This document shows, in pieces, positions 44,132 through 56,149 of a DNA stretch of 64,000 nt. Numbering within the stretch: the stretch's first letter is position 1; every line of letters starts with the position of its first letter. Both the position numbers and the translations under genes were made by a program. The DNA lies in the NCBI GenBank assembly GCA_029204225.1, contig CM055097.1:30223785-30287784 (forward strand), in the 5' to 3' direction. A model generated the notes under the pieces. It was not told where the DNA came from. It saw only the letters and a program-made list of their open reading frames with translations, and ran no database searches. This stretch comes from Diphasiastrum complanatum. Lineage: Eukaryota; Streptophyta; Lycopodiopsida; Lycopodiales; Lycopodiaceae.

Positions 44132-44775
44132 ATGGCAAACATGGGAGAGTCCATTTTGAGTGAAAGTAGCAAATTGGACGGGATTTCCAACTAGGCAGTG
44201 TGGAAATTCAAAATGAAAAACATACTGATGGAGAAAACATGTGGGAAGTCATCATAGGTGATGAGAGAAGGCCGCCAAATGAAGCAGATATCAAAGTGTT
44301 TGACAAAAAGATGAGGAAAGCTTTGACCTTCATTAACTTGTCAATGAAGGATTGCATCATTACCCACATTTGTGATGTTGTTACACCCAGACAGGCATGG
44401 GATGTGCTAAAGGAGCTGTTCGAGACGTCAAATCCGTCAAGAATCATGTTTCTGAAGTCAAAGTTGAATAGTGCCCGCATGGAGCAAGGAGAGCACATTC
44501 AGACGTACATGACCAGAATCAAGACAATGAGAGATGAACTGCATTCTATTGGTGAGCGCATACGTGATGTGGAGTTGGTGCATAATGCATTGTGCGGCAT
44601 TGCAGAATCCTATCAGATGTTTGTGAGCGGAATAGCATCAAGAGAAAGATTGATGAGATCACAAGAAGAGCAATGGCGAGAAATGGTGAAAGCTAGACGT
44701 CAAAATACTGACAATCAGGCACTTGCGACACGCCAAAAACAAGGCAAGGGCAAGGGCAAGAAGAAGTCTAAGTAG
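44132..44775 (+). pseudogene. Copia B2 gag
   Basis: MANMGESILSES start at 44132, TAG near 44192, one-base deletion near 44234, then an open stretch (KVFDKKMRKALTFINLS, QTYMTRIKTMRDELHSIGER) to TAG at 44773. Relative to B1 a segment encoding LPTFDELIGIL is missing. Confidence 0.85.
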
Positions 44776-46561
44776 CAATTTGCAAAGTCTCAGGAGGATG
44801 ATTGATCTTCTAGTAAAACTAAGAAGAAAGGCAAGTGCTTCCATTGTGGTAAAAAGGGCCATTGGAAGAATGAATGTCGCAAATTCCTGGCGGAACAAAG
44901 CAAGGGGAAACCAAAACAAGCAGGTGACCTTGTCGATGAGGGTGAGATTGAAGACTAGCATCTTCATATCTGCATTGTCATCTAATCAAGATGATCAATC
45001 ATGGTATATTGACTCGGGAGCCACAAGACACATGACAGGTAACAAGAATTGGTTCAGTTGTTTGAAGGTGTTGGATAATGAAACATCTGTTCCACAAGCA
45101 AATGGTGAGGTGTGCAAGATCAAGGGGATAGGCACCGTTTCAATCCAACTATCTGATGGCAAAAGCAAGATGATCAGGGAGGTACTTTATGTACCAGGTT
45201 TGAAGAAAAATCTACTTTCTGTTGGAGTCATTACTGATCAAAAGTTGAAAGTAGAATTCGCCCATGATCGTTGCTTTGTGAAGGATGTGAACCAAAAGTT
45301 CAAAGTTATTGCAGATGGAGTAAGGGAGCCCAATACAAAATTGTACAGATTGAATGCCACAATTAAGGGGCAACACGGACTTGTATCGTCCATTCCATTG
45401 CAAACTGAGTTGTGGCATAAGAGGCTTGGTTACTTGAACTTGGGAAGCCTTAGTTTGATGAGAAAATTGGAGATGGTAACATGATTGCCTACCATAGAAG
45501 ATCACTTGAAATCGATGTGCGAATCCTGTGTATATGGGAAGCAACATCGAGATAAGTTCAATAAAGCGGGTGTTGCAAGAGCAAAGAACATCCTGGATTT
45601 AATCCACACAGACTTATGCGGGCCTATGAGGACCATGTCCTTAGGTAAAGCCTTCTATTTCATGACTTTTATTGATGATATGTCACGTAAGACATGGATC
45701 TACTTCTTGAAGAAGAAATTAGATGCATTTGATAACTTCAAGAGCTTCAAAGCATTGGTCGAAAATCAGACAGGTAGGAGATCAAAGTCCTAAGATCAGA
45801 TAGTGGAGGTGAGTACACGTCTAATGACTTCAATGATCTTTGTGATCAATGTGGGATTAAAAGACAATTTACGCAAGCTCATACTCCTGCTCTCAATGGT
45901 GTAGTTGAGTGCAAGAATCGTACGATTGTGAAAAGTGCCATATCTATGTTAGCTGAGATGAAACTACCAAAAGATTTTTGGTCAAAAGCATGTAGCACGG
46001 CAGTCTATCTTCAAAATAGAAGTCCTACCATTGCCATACCAAAGATAACACCTGAGGAAGCATTCACAAAGAAGAAGCCAAAGGTGAACCACTTGCGAAT
46101 CTTTGGATGTAAGTCCTTTGTACACATTCCTAAGAAAGAGAGATGTAAACTTGATGTAAAAGCTATCAAGTGCATATTCCTAGGATATGATGATCGTGTG
46201 AAGGGCTATAGATGTTTTGATCTAGTGGAAAATAAAATCCATATAAGTCGTGATGTTATCTTTGATGAATCCAAGATGTATGAAGACGAGGATGCTGAGA
46301 AGATAGACACATCCAGTGGGAAAGATGATATAGTGAGGATACCACCTGATCATTGACTTTCCGAGTGATGAACACGAGGATACATCTCAAGATACTACTA
46401 CTCAACCTCAAGAAACAGGTTGGAGGGGTAGGGACAAACCTTTTGGTGCAAGAAGGATTGAAGTTTTAGGTGACAAACGCAAGGAGAAGGATGTACCGTG
46501 GGATACATTTTCAGCAGGAAGCCGATCACCTGACAAGAAGCTCCCTAAGTGGTTTGAGAGA

Positions 46562-47847
46562 TTGTTGGAGAGCCGCGACATAGATGACTTTCCAGGATCA
46601 TCTAACCAGGGAGAGCTACGAAGATCAACAAGAGAGAAGACACTACTTGAAAGTTATGAAGCAAATTATGCTCTCTTATCCAGCATTATTCAAAGCAAAG
46701 AACCTTCGACTTATGGTGAAGCGAAGGATGATGACATTTGGGTCAAGGCCATGGGAGAGGAGATGGAGTCAATTGCTAAGCATAGCACATGGGACTTAGT
46801 AGAACCACCAGTTGGCAAGAAACCCATTGGTTGTAAATGGGTATACAAGACTAAGTACCATGCAGATGGAAGTATAGCAAAGCACAAAGCAAGATTGGTG
46901 ATCAAAGGGTACACACAAAATAAAGGCATCGACTATGAGGAGACCTTTGCGCTGGTTTGTAAGTGGAATATTCTACGTCAACTTATTGCTTTAGCTTCAC
47001 ATTTTGGTTGGCCTTTGCATCAGATGGATGTGAAATCTGTTTTTCTAAATGGTGAGTTAGAAGAAGTGTTCATGGATCAACCTGAAGGCTTTGTAATGAA
47101 GAGACAGGAAAATAAAGTATGTCGCTTGAAGAAAGCGCTTTATGGTCTTAAACAAGCACCACGTGCGTGGTATAGCAGGATTGATGCCTACTTTCATTCA
47201 AAGGGGATGGTGAGAACACATTCTGATCCAAATCTATATGTCTTATGCTTTGATGGTATGGTTGCTTTGATTGCTCTTTATGTTGATGACTTGATTATTA
47301 CAGGAAATAATCAAGAGATGATAGACATGTTCAAGAAAGACCTCATGGAACAATTTGAGATGACAGATCTCAGCCTGATGCATTACTGCCTTGGAGTAGA
47401 AGTGTGGCAAAAAGGACATGAAGTGGGTTTAACACAAGTGAAGTATGTCAAAGAGTTGCTGCATAGGTTTAGGTTGTAGGATTGCAAACCAGTAAACACT
47501 CCTATTGAACTAGGTAAAAAGCTTTCTAACTTGATGAGTCACAATCATTTGATGCTACACTGTATAGACAATTAGTAGGGAGCTTGATTTACCTTACCAC
47601 GACTAGAACAGATATATGCTATGCTGTTGGCATTGTTAGTCAGTTTATGGCAGCACCTACGGAAATGCATTGGAAGGCAGCTGAACGCATTTTGCGTTAT
47701 GTGAAAGGCACTTTAGAATATGGCTTGATATACAGGAAGCATGATGATTTACCTGAGTTGTGTGGCTATGTGGATGCGGACTGGGGAGGTGACTATGATG
47801 ATCATAGATCCACCACAGGGTATGTATTCCAGTTTTGTGGTAGTTGA
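46562..47847 (+). pseudogene. Copia B2 RT/RNase H
   Basis: RT open from 46562 to 47479: KGIDYEETFALV, QMDVKSVFLNGELEE, YGLKQAPRAWYSRIDAYF and catalytic YVDD near 47280. TAG at 47477 precedes DCKPVNTPIE; a shift follows. RNase H (LIYLTTTRTDICYAVG, DADWGGD) ends abruptly in GYVFQFCGS-stop. Confidence 0.88.
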
Positions 47848-47919
47848 TTGAATTTGATATAGAGGGCTGCACCATACTCGATTAATTCAGAAAAGTTTTA
47901 GATTTTGGTAGACGATGTG

Positions 47920-49620
47920 GCTATCTTTACAAGCTTAGTCACTACTATTCGAAAAATAGACAAGGTCTTCATTCATTCACTTCTGAATTGACTGATATGC
48001 TTTGGCATTTCAGATTAGGCCATCTAAACTTCAATAGTATTCATCAAATGTTGACTCAGTATCTGGTGCAAGATCTTCCTTCTGTCAGCAAACCAACTTC
48101 TCCATGTGAAAGCTGTATTATCAGCAAGCATGCTAGAAGTCCTTTTATTTCTGATTCAGTCCATACTTCCAAAGGTTTGCTTGATCTTGTACATAGCAAG
48201 ATTTGTGGCCCGATGCAGACTGCTTTCATAGGGGAAGCCCTCTATTTCCTAACATTCATTGATGACTTCTCTCGAAAAACTGCGACTTATTGTCAGAAGA
48301 ACGAATCCGAAGCTTTCAAATTTTTCAAGCAGTTCAAGGTGTCTGCTAAAAATCAGACCCAGAGAAAAATCAAGGCTCTACATATTGATGGAGGGGGAAA
48401 ATTCATCTCTATCGAATTCAAGGACTTCTGCAAGGTCAATGGAATACATCAGCAATACACATCCAGCTACTCACCTCAATCCAATGGCATAGCTGAGAGG
48501 AAGAATCAGACACTCATCGAAAGTGCCAAGAGCATGCTGGCCCATGCCTCTCTTCCAAAGAAATTCTGGGCAGAAGCTGTTACCACAACTGCCTATCTGC
48601 AGAATCGATCCATCACAAAGACCCTGAATGGCAAAATACCTTATGAGGTATGGAGAGGATCAAAACCATCACTCAATCATATTCGAGTGTTTGGATGCAT
48701 TGCCTATGCTCAGAGCCCTGCTAATCTAAGAAAGAAACTGGATGACACTAGCAGAATGTCGATTTTCATCGGCTATTTTCAAGACCACAAAGCATACAAG
48801 CTCTACAATCTGGAAACCAATTCTGAACTTAGCATTGATCAGCAAATCGACTCTGACTTTGACAAAGAGACAGACCCTTGATCGGTTCAACCCAAAATAT
48901 CGAATCGATCCAGACAGCCTCCATCCTGATTCATGGATGATCCAACCTGCTACTTTGTGCAGGAACCAAACATTATTTTGTCGCAGAAGCGAGACTGTTT
49001 CTATTTCGTATTCGTCTCCGTATTCACGAACTATTTTGTTTCTTTAAATTTTCTTATTTGCGGAAGCTTTTACAGGATTCCAAACACTCGACTACACATC
49101 ACAGAACATATTTTATTCTAGCAATTTAGAATAACAGCACAAGACAAGAAGATGCACAAAAATAGAGCGACTGTATTATCAGTTTAATTTTTTTAGAACA
49201 AGATTGTCAATGTCAATGCTCTACACTCAACCAGAGCCAGTTATTATTGAATCCAAGTTCAACCCATTGGAAGGCACTCATAAAGGTCATGAAATATGTC
49301 CAAGCAACAAAACATCTTAGCATCTGTTATGGAGGCAGCCAACCTGCCAATATTCTCGAAGGATACATAGATGCAGATTGGGCAAGAGATATCGACACCA
49401 AAAGATCAAATTTTGGATTTGTATTATTATACAATCAAGGCTCAATCTCATGGAATAGCCGAAAACAAACCTCAGTAGCAATATCATCGACCAAATCAGA
49501 ATACATAGCTGCGACAAATGCTACCAAGGAGGCAATTTGGCAGATGTCGACCTTGCCCAACCACATCCAACAACAATCTATTGTGACAGTCAAAGCACAA
49601 TTGCATTCTTGTTGAATGAT
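47920..49620 (+). pseudogene. Copia E integrase and RNase H fragments
   Basis: 47988-48881 is a continuous integrase frame: MLWHFRLGHLNFNSIHQML and CESCIISKHA (HHCC), YFLTFIDDFSRKT, HIDGGGKFIS and QSNGIAERKNQTLIES. The first catalytic Asp is altered (HSKICGP for HTDLCGP). The frame ends at TGA 48881, and RT is absent. From about 49229 RNase H follows (THWKALIKVMKYVQ, DADWARDIDTKRSNFGF, SSTKSEYIAATNA), with E to K in the catalytic STEAEY motif, ending near 49615. An internal deletion of the RT is implied. Confidence 0.85.
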
Positions 49621-49980
49621 AACTCTCACTCTTACACAAACACTATTATCAGAGTATTGTATGGCTGTCTTTGATGCCTAAATCGATCCTACATTCTCTT
49701 CCTACCAGGTTATCAGTATTAGAGTATTGCATGGCTGTCTCAGACGCTTAATCTTTTTCGCAATCTCTCTTCACGGCAGTCTATGAGTCCTATGTTGATA
49801 ATCTAATTCAACGCAAAGCACAGCTCATAAAACTCCATTCTCTAAGTAATCCACGATCCTGCTTTCAAGAATTCTTTGTTTCTTCAATTGACATCAATCC
49901 AAACATCAACTGAAGTGGCATCAGAGTTGATAAATCAACATTTCATCTGATCCCACAAATTGGTATCAAAGCCCACAAAG
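49621..49980 (+). repeat. Possible LTR region of copia E/F
   Basis: Non-coding segment between the RNase H of E and the primer-binding site of F, containing a duplicated piece (GAGTATTG(T/C)ATGGCTGTCT at about 49650 and 49721). Its position fits a 3' LTR of E or a 5' LTR of F; the ends could not be fixed. Confidence 0.4.
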
Positions 49981-51960
49981 TGGTATCAGAGCCACAAGTT
50001 TATTGGATTACTAGAGTCTAGGACTTATAATAAAACTTAATATGTTATTGTTCTATAGAGATGATTCATTTAGTTTGTGTTTTATCTCTGCTACTCGATC
50101 AATGAAAGGTTCAACAAATTTAATGGAGACGATTTCCACATGTGGAAGTTCAAAATAGGATGATCTTGATCGAAAAAGAGTTATGGAGATACGTCAACGA
50201 TTTCATAGCCAGACCGGCAAAACCTGAATTGCTTCCAGCATGGAAAGCAAAGGATGGCAAAGCACTTGCCATTGTATCCCTGAACCTAAAGGACACTCAA
50301 ATTGCTCATGTATCTAGCTGCACCACCTCCAAAGAAGCGTGGGATACACTTATAAGCATCTACGAGACCTCAGATGTTTCCACTCGTCTCTTCTTGAGGA
50401 AGAAGGTACTGACACTCAGAATGAGTGAAGCCACCTCAGTAAGCGACCATCGGAATGAGTTCAAAACCAACTGGCTATAATAGGTTCACCTATCTCAGAA
50501 GAAGACTCTACCATGTCTCTTCTTGCCAGTCTTCCATCCTCCTACGACAATTTAGTGTTGCTTCTTAGCAATACTCTTGCGCTGTCTCTCCAAAAATTGA
50601 CAGCAAGTCTGTTGCAAGAAGAAGTTAGGAGAAAAAGCTTGTCAACGCCAATGAGTACCAATTCCATGGCACTCTAATCAAACAAGCAGCAGTCCAAGAA
50701 GAAGAAAGGCTTCAAAGACAAGAAGACAAAGGCAGAATAGTGAGCAACATCGCAACCACAATAGCAATAGCACAATCAATCATCGTCCAAGACCAAGAAA
50801 TTTTGCAAATACTACAAAAGAACCAACGAAGACATCAAAGACTATCGTATCCTCAAGCATAATGAAATGAGGAAGAAGATGCAACAACATCAAGGAGGCA
50901 ACTCTGACACAATCAGAGATTCTCAAGATGATGATAAAGTGTTGATGGTACAAGATCAACCTAGTAGAAATGCCCATCAATGGTATCTCGATTCAGGTGC
51001 TTCTCAGCACATGATGCCATGCAAAGATCTCTTCACTACACTCACAGCTACAAAATCAAAGTATATCTTCTTTGGTGACTCCAGTTCACATCAAGTCGAA
51101 GGCCAAGGCTCTATTCGACTACAAGTCTCTGATGGCATCACTAGGCAACTTGATGGTGTACTTTATGTACCCAAGTTAACTAAGATGGTGTACTTTATGT
51201 ACCCAACTTGATGGTGTACTTTATGTTACCCAAGGCATTATACGGTCTGAAGCAAGCTCCAAGGGCCTGGTACGATAGAATAAATCGTTTCTTATTGCAA
51301 CATGACTTTACCTCCTGTTTCGTAGATTTGAATGTGTATCTAAAACGAAAAGAGCCAAGCTATGTCATAATAGCACTATACTTCGATGATTTCCTAATCA
51401 TTAGCAATTCAAATCAGTTACTACTAGGAACCAAATCCTTACTCTCATCAGAGTTTGAGATGACTGATTTAGGTCCAGTCCATTACCTACTTGGAATGGA
51501 GATTCACAAAGATCACGCAAGTAGAAGGATCACCATAAGCCAACAATCTTACCTAATCAATGTACTCCGCAGATACGGCAGGGAGGATTGCAAACCCATA
51601 GATACTCCTATGGATCCAAGATGCAAGCTATCCAAAGACATGTGCCCTAGAACAAAGGCAGATCAACAAGAAATGTGCAAGTACCCCTATCAGTCAGTCA
51701 TAGGTTTTATCATGTACTCTATGATCTGCACATGACCTGATCTTGCATATGCTGTAAGCACATTGTCGCAATTCATGTCCAATCCAGGCCTACAACACTG
51801 GAAAGCCCATGCAAAGAGTTCTGAAGTACATCAAAGCCTCAAAGCACTATGCCTTGAGTTACAACGGCAACACAGAAGTTGCACTCACACTGACTACCTA
51901 TTCAGATTCCGATTGGGCAAGAGACGTGGATACCAGAAAATCCACATCAGGTTATATTTG
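49981..51960 (+). mobile_element. Internally deleted copia F
   Basis: Primer-binding site TGGTATCAGAGCC at 49981-49993. Gag starts near 50106 (FNGDDFHMWKFKI) with a shift near 50158, then EKELWRYVNDFIARP, LRKKVLTLRMSEATSVSDH and further shifted gag to about 50850. Protease HQWYLDSGASQHMM is near 50985. The frame then jumps, through a triplicated GGTGTACTTTATGTACCC segment at 51155-51225, straight into RT (ALYGLKQAPRAWYDRINRFL) with YFDD in place of YVDD near 51390. TGA at 51733, then PDLAYAVSTLSQFMSNPGL and a shifted RNase H end. Integrase and half of RT are deleted. Confidence 0.8.
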
Positions 51961-51964
51961 TTTG

Positions 51965-54900
51965 TACTCAAGCATCTGCAGACCATAATCTGTAGGATAA
52001 TACCATCCACGAGATTAATTAAATTCTCCCATTGAGTAAAATAACTTACCTTGTAAGAATGTCTGTGAGATCCATAGGCTCTCAACAAAACACTAGAGTA
52101 AAGAGATCCATATTTTTAAAACACTGATATGAATTCCTAACTCATCTAATAGATCGAGAATTAATCGCCACACTTAAGAATCATCACAATTTATTATAAT
52201 GCTCTGACAATAATTATGTATCTATTTGTGATCCGTCAATCATAAATATTTAGATCCTTATGATTTGTCAGTCATAACTCACTAGAATCCAAAACCATAA
52301 TCATTAAAGGATACTGGAGTATATATCCAACATAACTCATGAAAGATAAGAATCACTCCAAAATCTTTCCCACCAAGAAAATACTAGATTTTAAGAATAT
52401 TCTCCAAATCGGATTCTAAACAAAAGTGCGAGATATTCAAGTTCTATATGCCATAGGTAATTAAAGACAGAAAGCATACCAAAAAGATAATGACTACCAT
52501 CTTCAACTACAAAAAACTTTAGATTACCGTCTAGAACCACATCTAGACACCCAAAGTTCTAATGAACACAAATTCAATTGTTATTCTTGGAATCATTAAG
52601 ATATGCTATCCAATTGAGCTCTTTGGGATCCAATCACTAATGAACTGAGTCTATTCCTCAACTAAGGAATACTCTATACCAAGAATACTGTATATCCAAT
52701 GCACATAATTTTAACCGATGAATCTTGATGACTCACAAATCATGCGTCTTGCAAGCAATATAACTTAAAACAACCAGTCTCTGATACAAGAAATTACTAA
52801 GAAGTAAAGGTATAGATTTAAAGGTTTTCAATTTTGTAAATGGTGAGATACCCAGTTGGGACCCAGATTAAATCTCATAATTTCACAAAATACCCCATGA
52901 ATTTTGACCAACGGTTTTAGACCGACATCCAATAATTACCGAAATCTACCATTGTCAATCAAATCCTTATGGTCCTAGAACCTTCCCTTTGGAATTACTG
53001 ATGTTCCATACCACCAGCTTTTCCTCCAAAAGGATCCTTAACCCCTTAATCTGACTTTTCTAGAGATCCACTGATCCATCTAGTTGTCCTAAATTCTATA
53101 TAGGATATTATACTTTGTTCCCAAAAACTGGAGAATCCATTTTTTTGGATGACTGACATGCCCTTCAGATGGATATAACAGATCCACACATGACTCTATG
53201 ACTTAAGCAGAAGAATTAAGATGGTTCAATATCACATTACCAACCCCTCCAAATTAGGGATAAGCTTTGAATCCCCATTGATCCAAGAGCATTAACTCTA
53301 GAGATAAACTTCTGTCAACTAGCAGGTCCAATGTAATCCATGTATTAAAACTCTACTTTTATCATCACAAATTACATTCAAACTGTGGATAAACTCAATG
53401 GTTACAAAGATTTCCTGTTATGAATTCAACTAAATGAATTCCCTTTAGGAACACAATATCCGGTATTAAGCAATTATTCCCAGGGATTTCCAAAATTCTA
53501 ACTACAAAACACATTTCTTTGTTTGGCCATTTCACATTATTTGACGGTTTAAAATTCAATTTTACGAGTATCTTACACAAACGTTCACTCGATCTACTTC
53601 TAACGGTCAATATTGATTAGAAATGTATCAAACAAGTAACCGATTTCAAATTTTAACCAAATTTGAAATTCAACATAAAAGAAAAAAAAATCATTTTAAC
53701 TTTCTATTGGGGAGTTCTCCACTCCAAAAGCTAAAATGACATAAAACTATTAAACTGCCGGCAAATTTCATGTACTAGATTACAACGATATTTGCGGTTC
53801 CTTCAGTCAATTTTAAATTATCTATAACCGGAAAATAATTTAGCTTTAGCGAAAACACTGTGATGAAATCTGATTGATAAAAAACTCAGTATAGCCAATT
53901 CACTAATCTAAATTCATTTTATAGATAACGAAAAAGATTGAAATTTTGAATTTTCTTTTAAAATTTGATTTGTAACTAATTTCATGTAACTCAAAAATTC
54001 TGACAAAAATACTGTTAGTACATAAGTTAATCGCAATAAAAAAAATTGAAATATTGTTTGATTCCTAATATCACTAAACCAATGTCAAACTGGCATGCAA
54101 AGCACACTACATCAGCCACAAAACGTCATTATGGAATTTTTTACGTAAAACTCAATCACTTAGAATCCACTAGCCATTAATACAAGTCTATGACAAAACC
54201 GACAGAAGACATGCGTACCACTCAAAACTACTGTAGATCAATCATGAATGTCAAAATCACTATTTGAATCACCATGCAACCGATTTCCACAGGTATAGTA
54301 TGGGAAAAAACAAACATGCATCAGAACAATTTGGAAATTTTGCAACTTTTACTTTAAAAATTGCCAAACTTCGACAGCCATAACTTTTGCTATAGGATGC
54401 CAAATTGGTCACTATAAAGCACTGTACAAAGGGAGACTGGGTCAGCAAAATGATTGCCATGTCAGCCTACCACCTAGACCTCACACGTGCGAGTTGTATG
54501 AAACCAAAAAAATAGTAGGAGGGTGCACTTTTCCAAGGAGGTTATGTCCAAAAATCCTATTCTAGACCCACGTGCATCCAATTAGAGGTTACAAGCACTC
54601 CTATGAGGTTCATTAGAGAGGCATAGAGGCTTCCACCAGGTCTAGCAAGCAATCATAAGCTCAAACAAGCAAAATTTGCTTTTATGGAGTCCTTCAACAA
54701 GCAAAACTTCATGCTATTGGTGCCTAGGGCTCCCAACTCCAAATTGGGTGCATGAGGGCTCAAATTAGAGGAAATACAACACAATTTTCATCTTGTAAGA
54801 AGATCCAGAGGTTTCAGACCACATATCAAGAGTTATTCATGCTCAAAAAACACCAAAATACACTATTTTTTTTTACTTTTTGAGACTCTTAATGGTGTCC

Positions 54901-55546
54901 AATCCCTACCAAATTTCATGAAAGACTTAGTAAAACATAATTACATCTTTGAAAACATGCATGAAAAGTTTTAGCCATGGATCTTAGGAATATCTCCCAA
55001 AATAGTTAAAAAAACCATCGAAAACCCATGTTTTTGACCATTTTTCAACTTTTTTGGCAAGTTCTTGTGGGTATAATCCACATGCAAGTGCAATTCAAAC
55101 TGTTCTACTATAATTTGATTACATGCAAGCACTAAAAGTTTTGATTTTGCAAGATCATAGCTCTTATTGCCCATTTCTAGTCCAAAATCCTTAAATTTTT
55201 GACTAGAACATAGCCTAGAATCGTAAATCTTGCAAATTTCCTGCATGCAATGATTAAATCATCATTAAATGACTCCCAAACTAAAAGTACACTTGGAAAT
55301 TCAGATCTACCATAAGTTATGAGATATATAAGCAAAACTCTGAAAACTGGCTAAAATCGACAATCACCCATAATTACTATGGAGAAAGCCAATATTTGAT
55401 GGATCTTAGTAACATGCAAGTGGAACTATTGAAAGAACACCCACTTGGAAGCTTGTTCACCACCAAGAAGAGAAAACGGATTGATCTCCACCAAAGTGTC
55501 GATGAAAAGCTTCATAGCTCCAATCCCTTCAATCTTCGTAAGCCTT
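51965..55546. other. Long non-coding AT-rich stretch
   Basis: About 3.6 kb without a supported gene. The right end (about 55440-55546) adjoins the primer-binding site of H1 and is probably its minus-strand leader: on that strand it reads ATGAAGCTTTTCATCGACAC and further. The middle may be the non-coding interior of the same element. Confidence 0.5.
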
Positions 55547-55558
55547 GATCTGATACCA

Positions 55559-56143
55559 CTATAAGGAGAAACACCTTTAAGATTTTCCTTACAAGACACA
55601 CATAAAGGAATGACTGTGGAGCCAAACCACCCAACCATGCAGATGCTATTGATCAATCTCCAATAGCATATCCCTCGTGCTAGGGAATAGGATGCAGGTG
55701 TAGAGAGAGTAGCCTAGCATATCCCCCGTGCTAGGGAATAGGATGCAGGTTTAGAGAGAGTAGCCTAGCATATCCCCCGTGCTAGGGAATAGGATGCAGG
55801 TTTAGAGAGAGTAGCCTAGCAATGAAAACTCACAATGAGAATGGGAGTAGGGTGAGTTTCACAAGAGGAAATAGTCGTTGTCTTACCTTTGCATGTGTCC
55901 ATGCAAGCATACAACATTCCCATACATGCAGTTCATTACTATTGATACTCTACACCATGCCAATAGTCGTCCTAACCCATGCAATAGCTCCACACACCAC
56001 AATATGTGTGAATTAGTCCTCATAAGATTATTAATTACATTTTTGAAATAACGAGGTGTAACCAAAACTCAAGTACTGGAGTACCATGTTTTCAAGTCTA
56101 GGACTATACCGATTCCTATATATAGGATGTGGACGTAAAACAA
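55559..56143 (-). repeat. LTR H1 (minus-strand family)
   Basis: Begins on the minus strand TGTTTTACGTCCACATCC and is followed at its left end by a primer-binding-like TGGTATCAGATC (55558-55547), so it is a 5' LTR of a minus-strand element. It matches H2 (58922-59382) in several blocks (GGAGCCAAACCACCCAACCA; the GTTATTAATTA segment; the terminal segment). Its extra length comes from a 51-bp tandem repeat. Confidence 0.7.
55665..55819. repeat. 51-bp tandem repeat, about 3 units, in LTR H1
   Basis: Unit starts TAGCCTAGCATATCCCCCGT at 55710, 55761 and (partial) 55812, with an earlier copy from 55665 that differs slightly (CCCTC, GGTGTAG). Each unit contains CTAGCA...TGCTAG, able to form a hairpin, and ends TAGAGAGAG. 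Absent from LTR H2. Confidence 0.9.
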
Positions 56144-56149
56144 TGGAAC

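Larger units (their letters stand above)
42546..47847 (+). mobile_element. Defective copia B2
   Basis: Sister of B1. 5' LTR 42546-42809, primer-binding site TGGTATCAGAGCC at 42818-42830, leader to 44131. Gag from 44132 has a TAG near 44192 and a one-base deletion near 44234. The zinc knuckle CFHCGKKGHWKNEC is at about 44837-44880, the protease SWYIDSGATRHMTG near 45000, pre-integrase LWHKRLGYLN near 45415, the integrase core FIDDMSRKTWIYFLKK with a one-base deletion near 45780, RT 46562-47479 with intact LYVDDLIITGN, and RNase H DADWGGDYDDHRSTTGYVF, which breaks off at 47847. No 3' LTR. Element E DNA abuts it. Many stops; not autonomous. Confidence 0.88.

Noticed and set aside
51965-55546. 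Hidden host gene in the long gap
   Set aside because: No frame with recognisable motifs on either strand; short frames at 53395, 54269 and 54971 are AT-driven.
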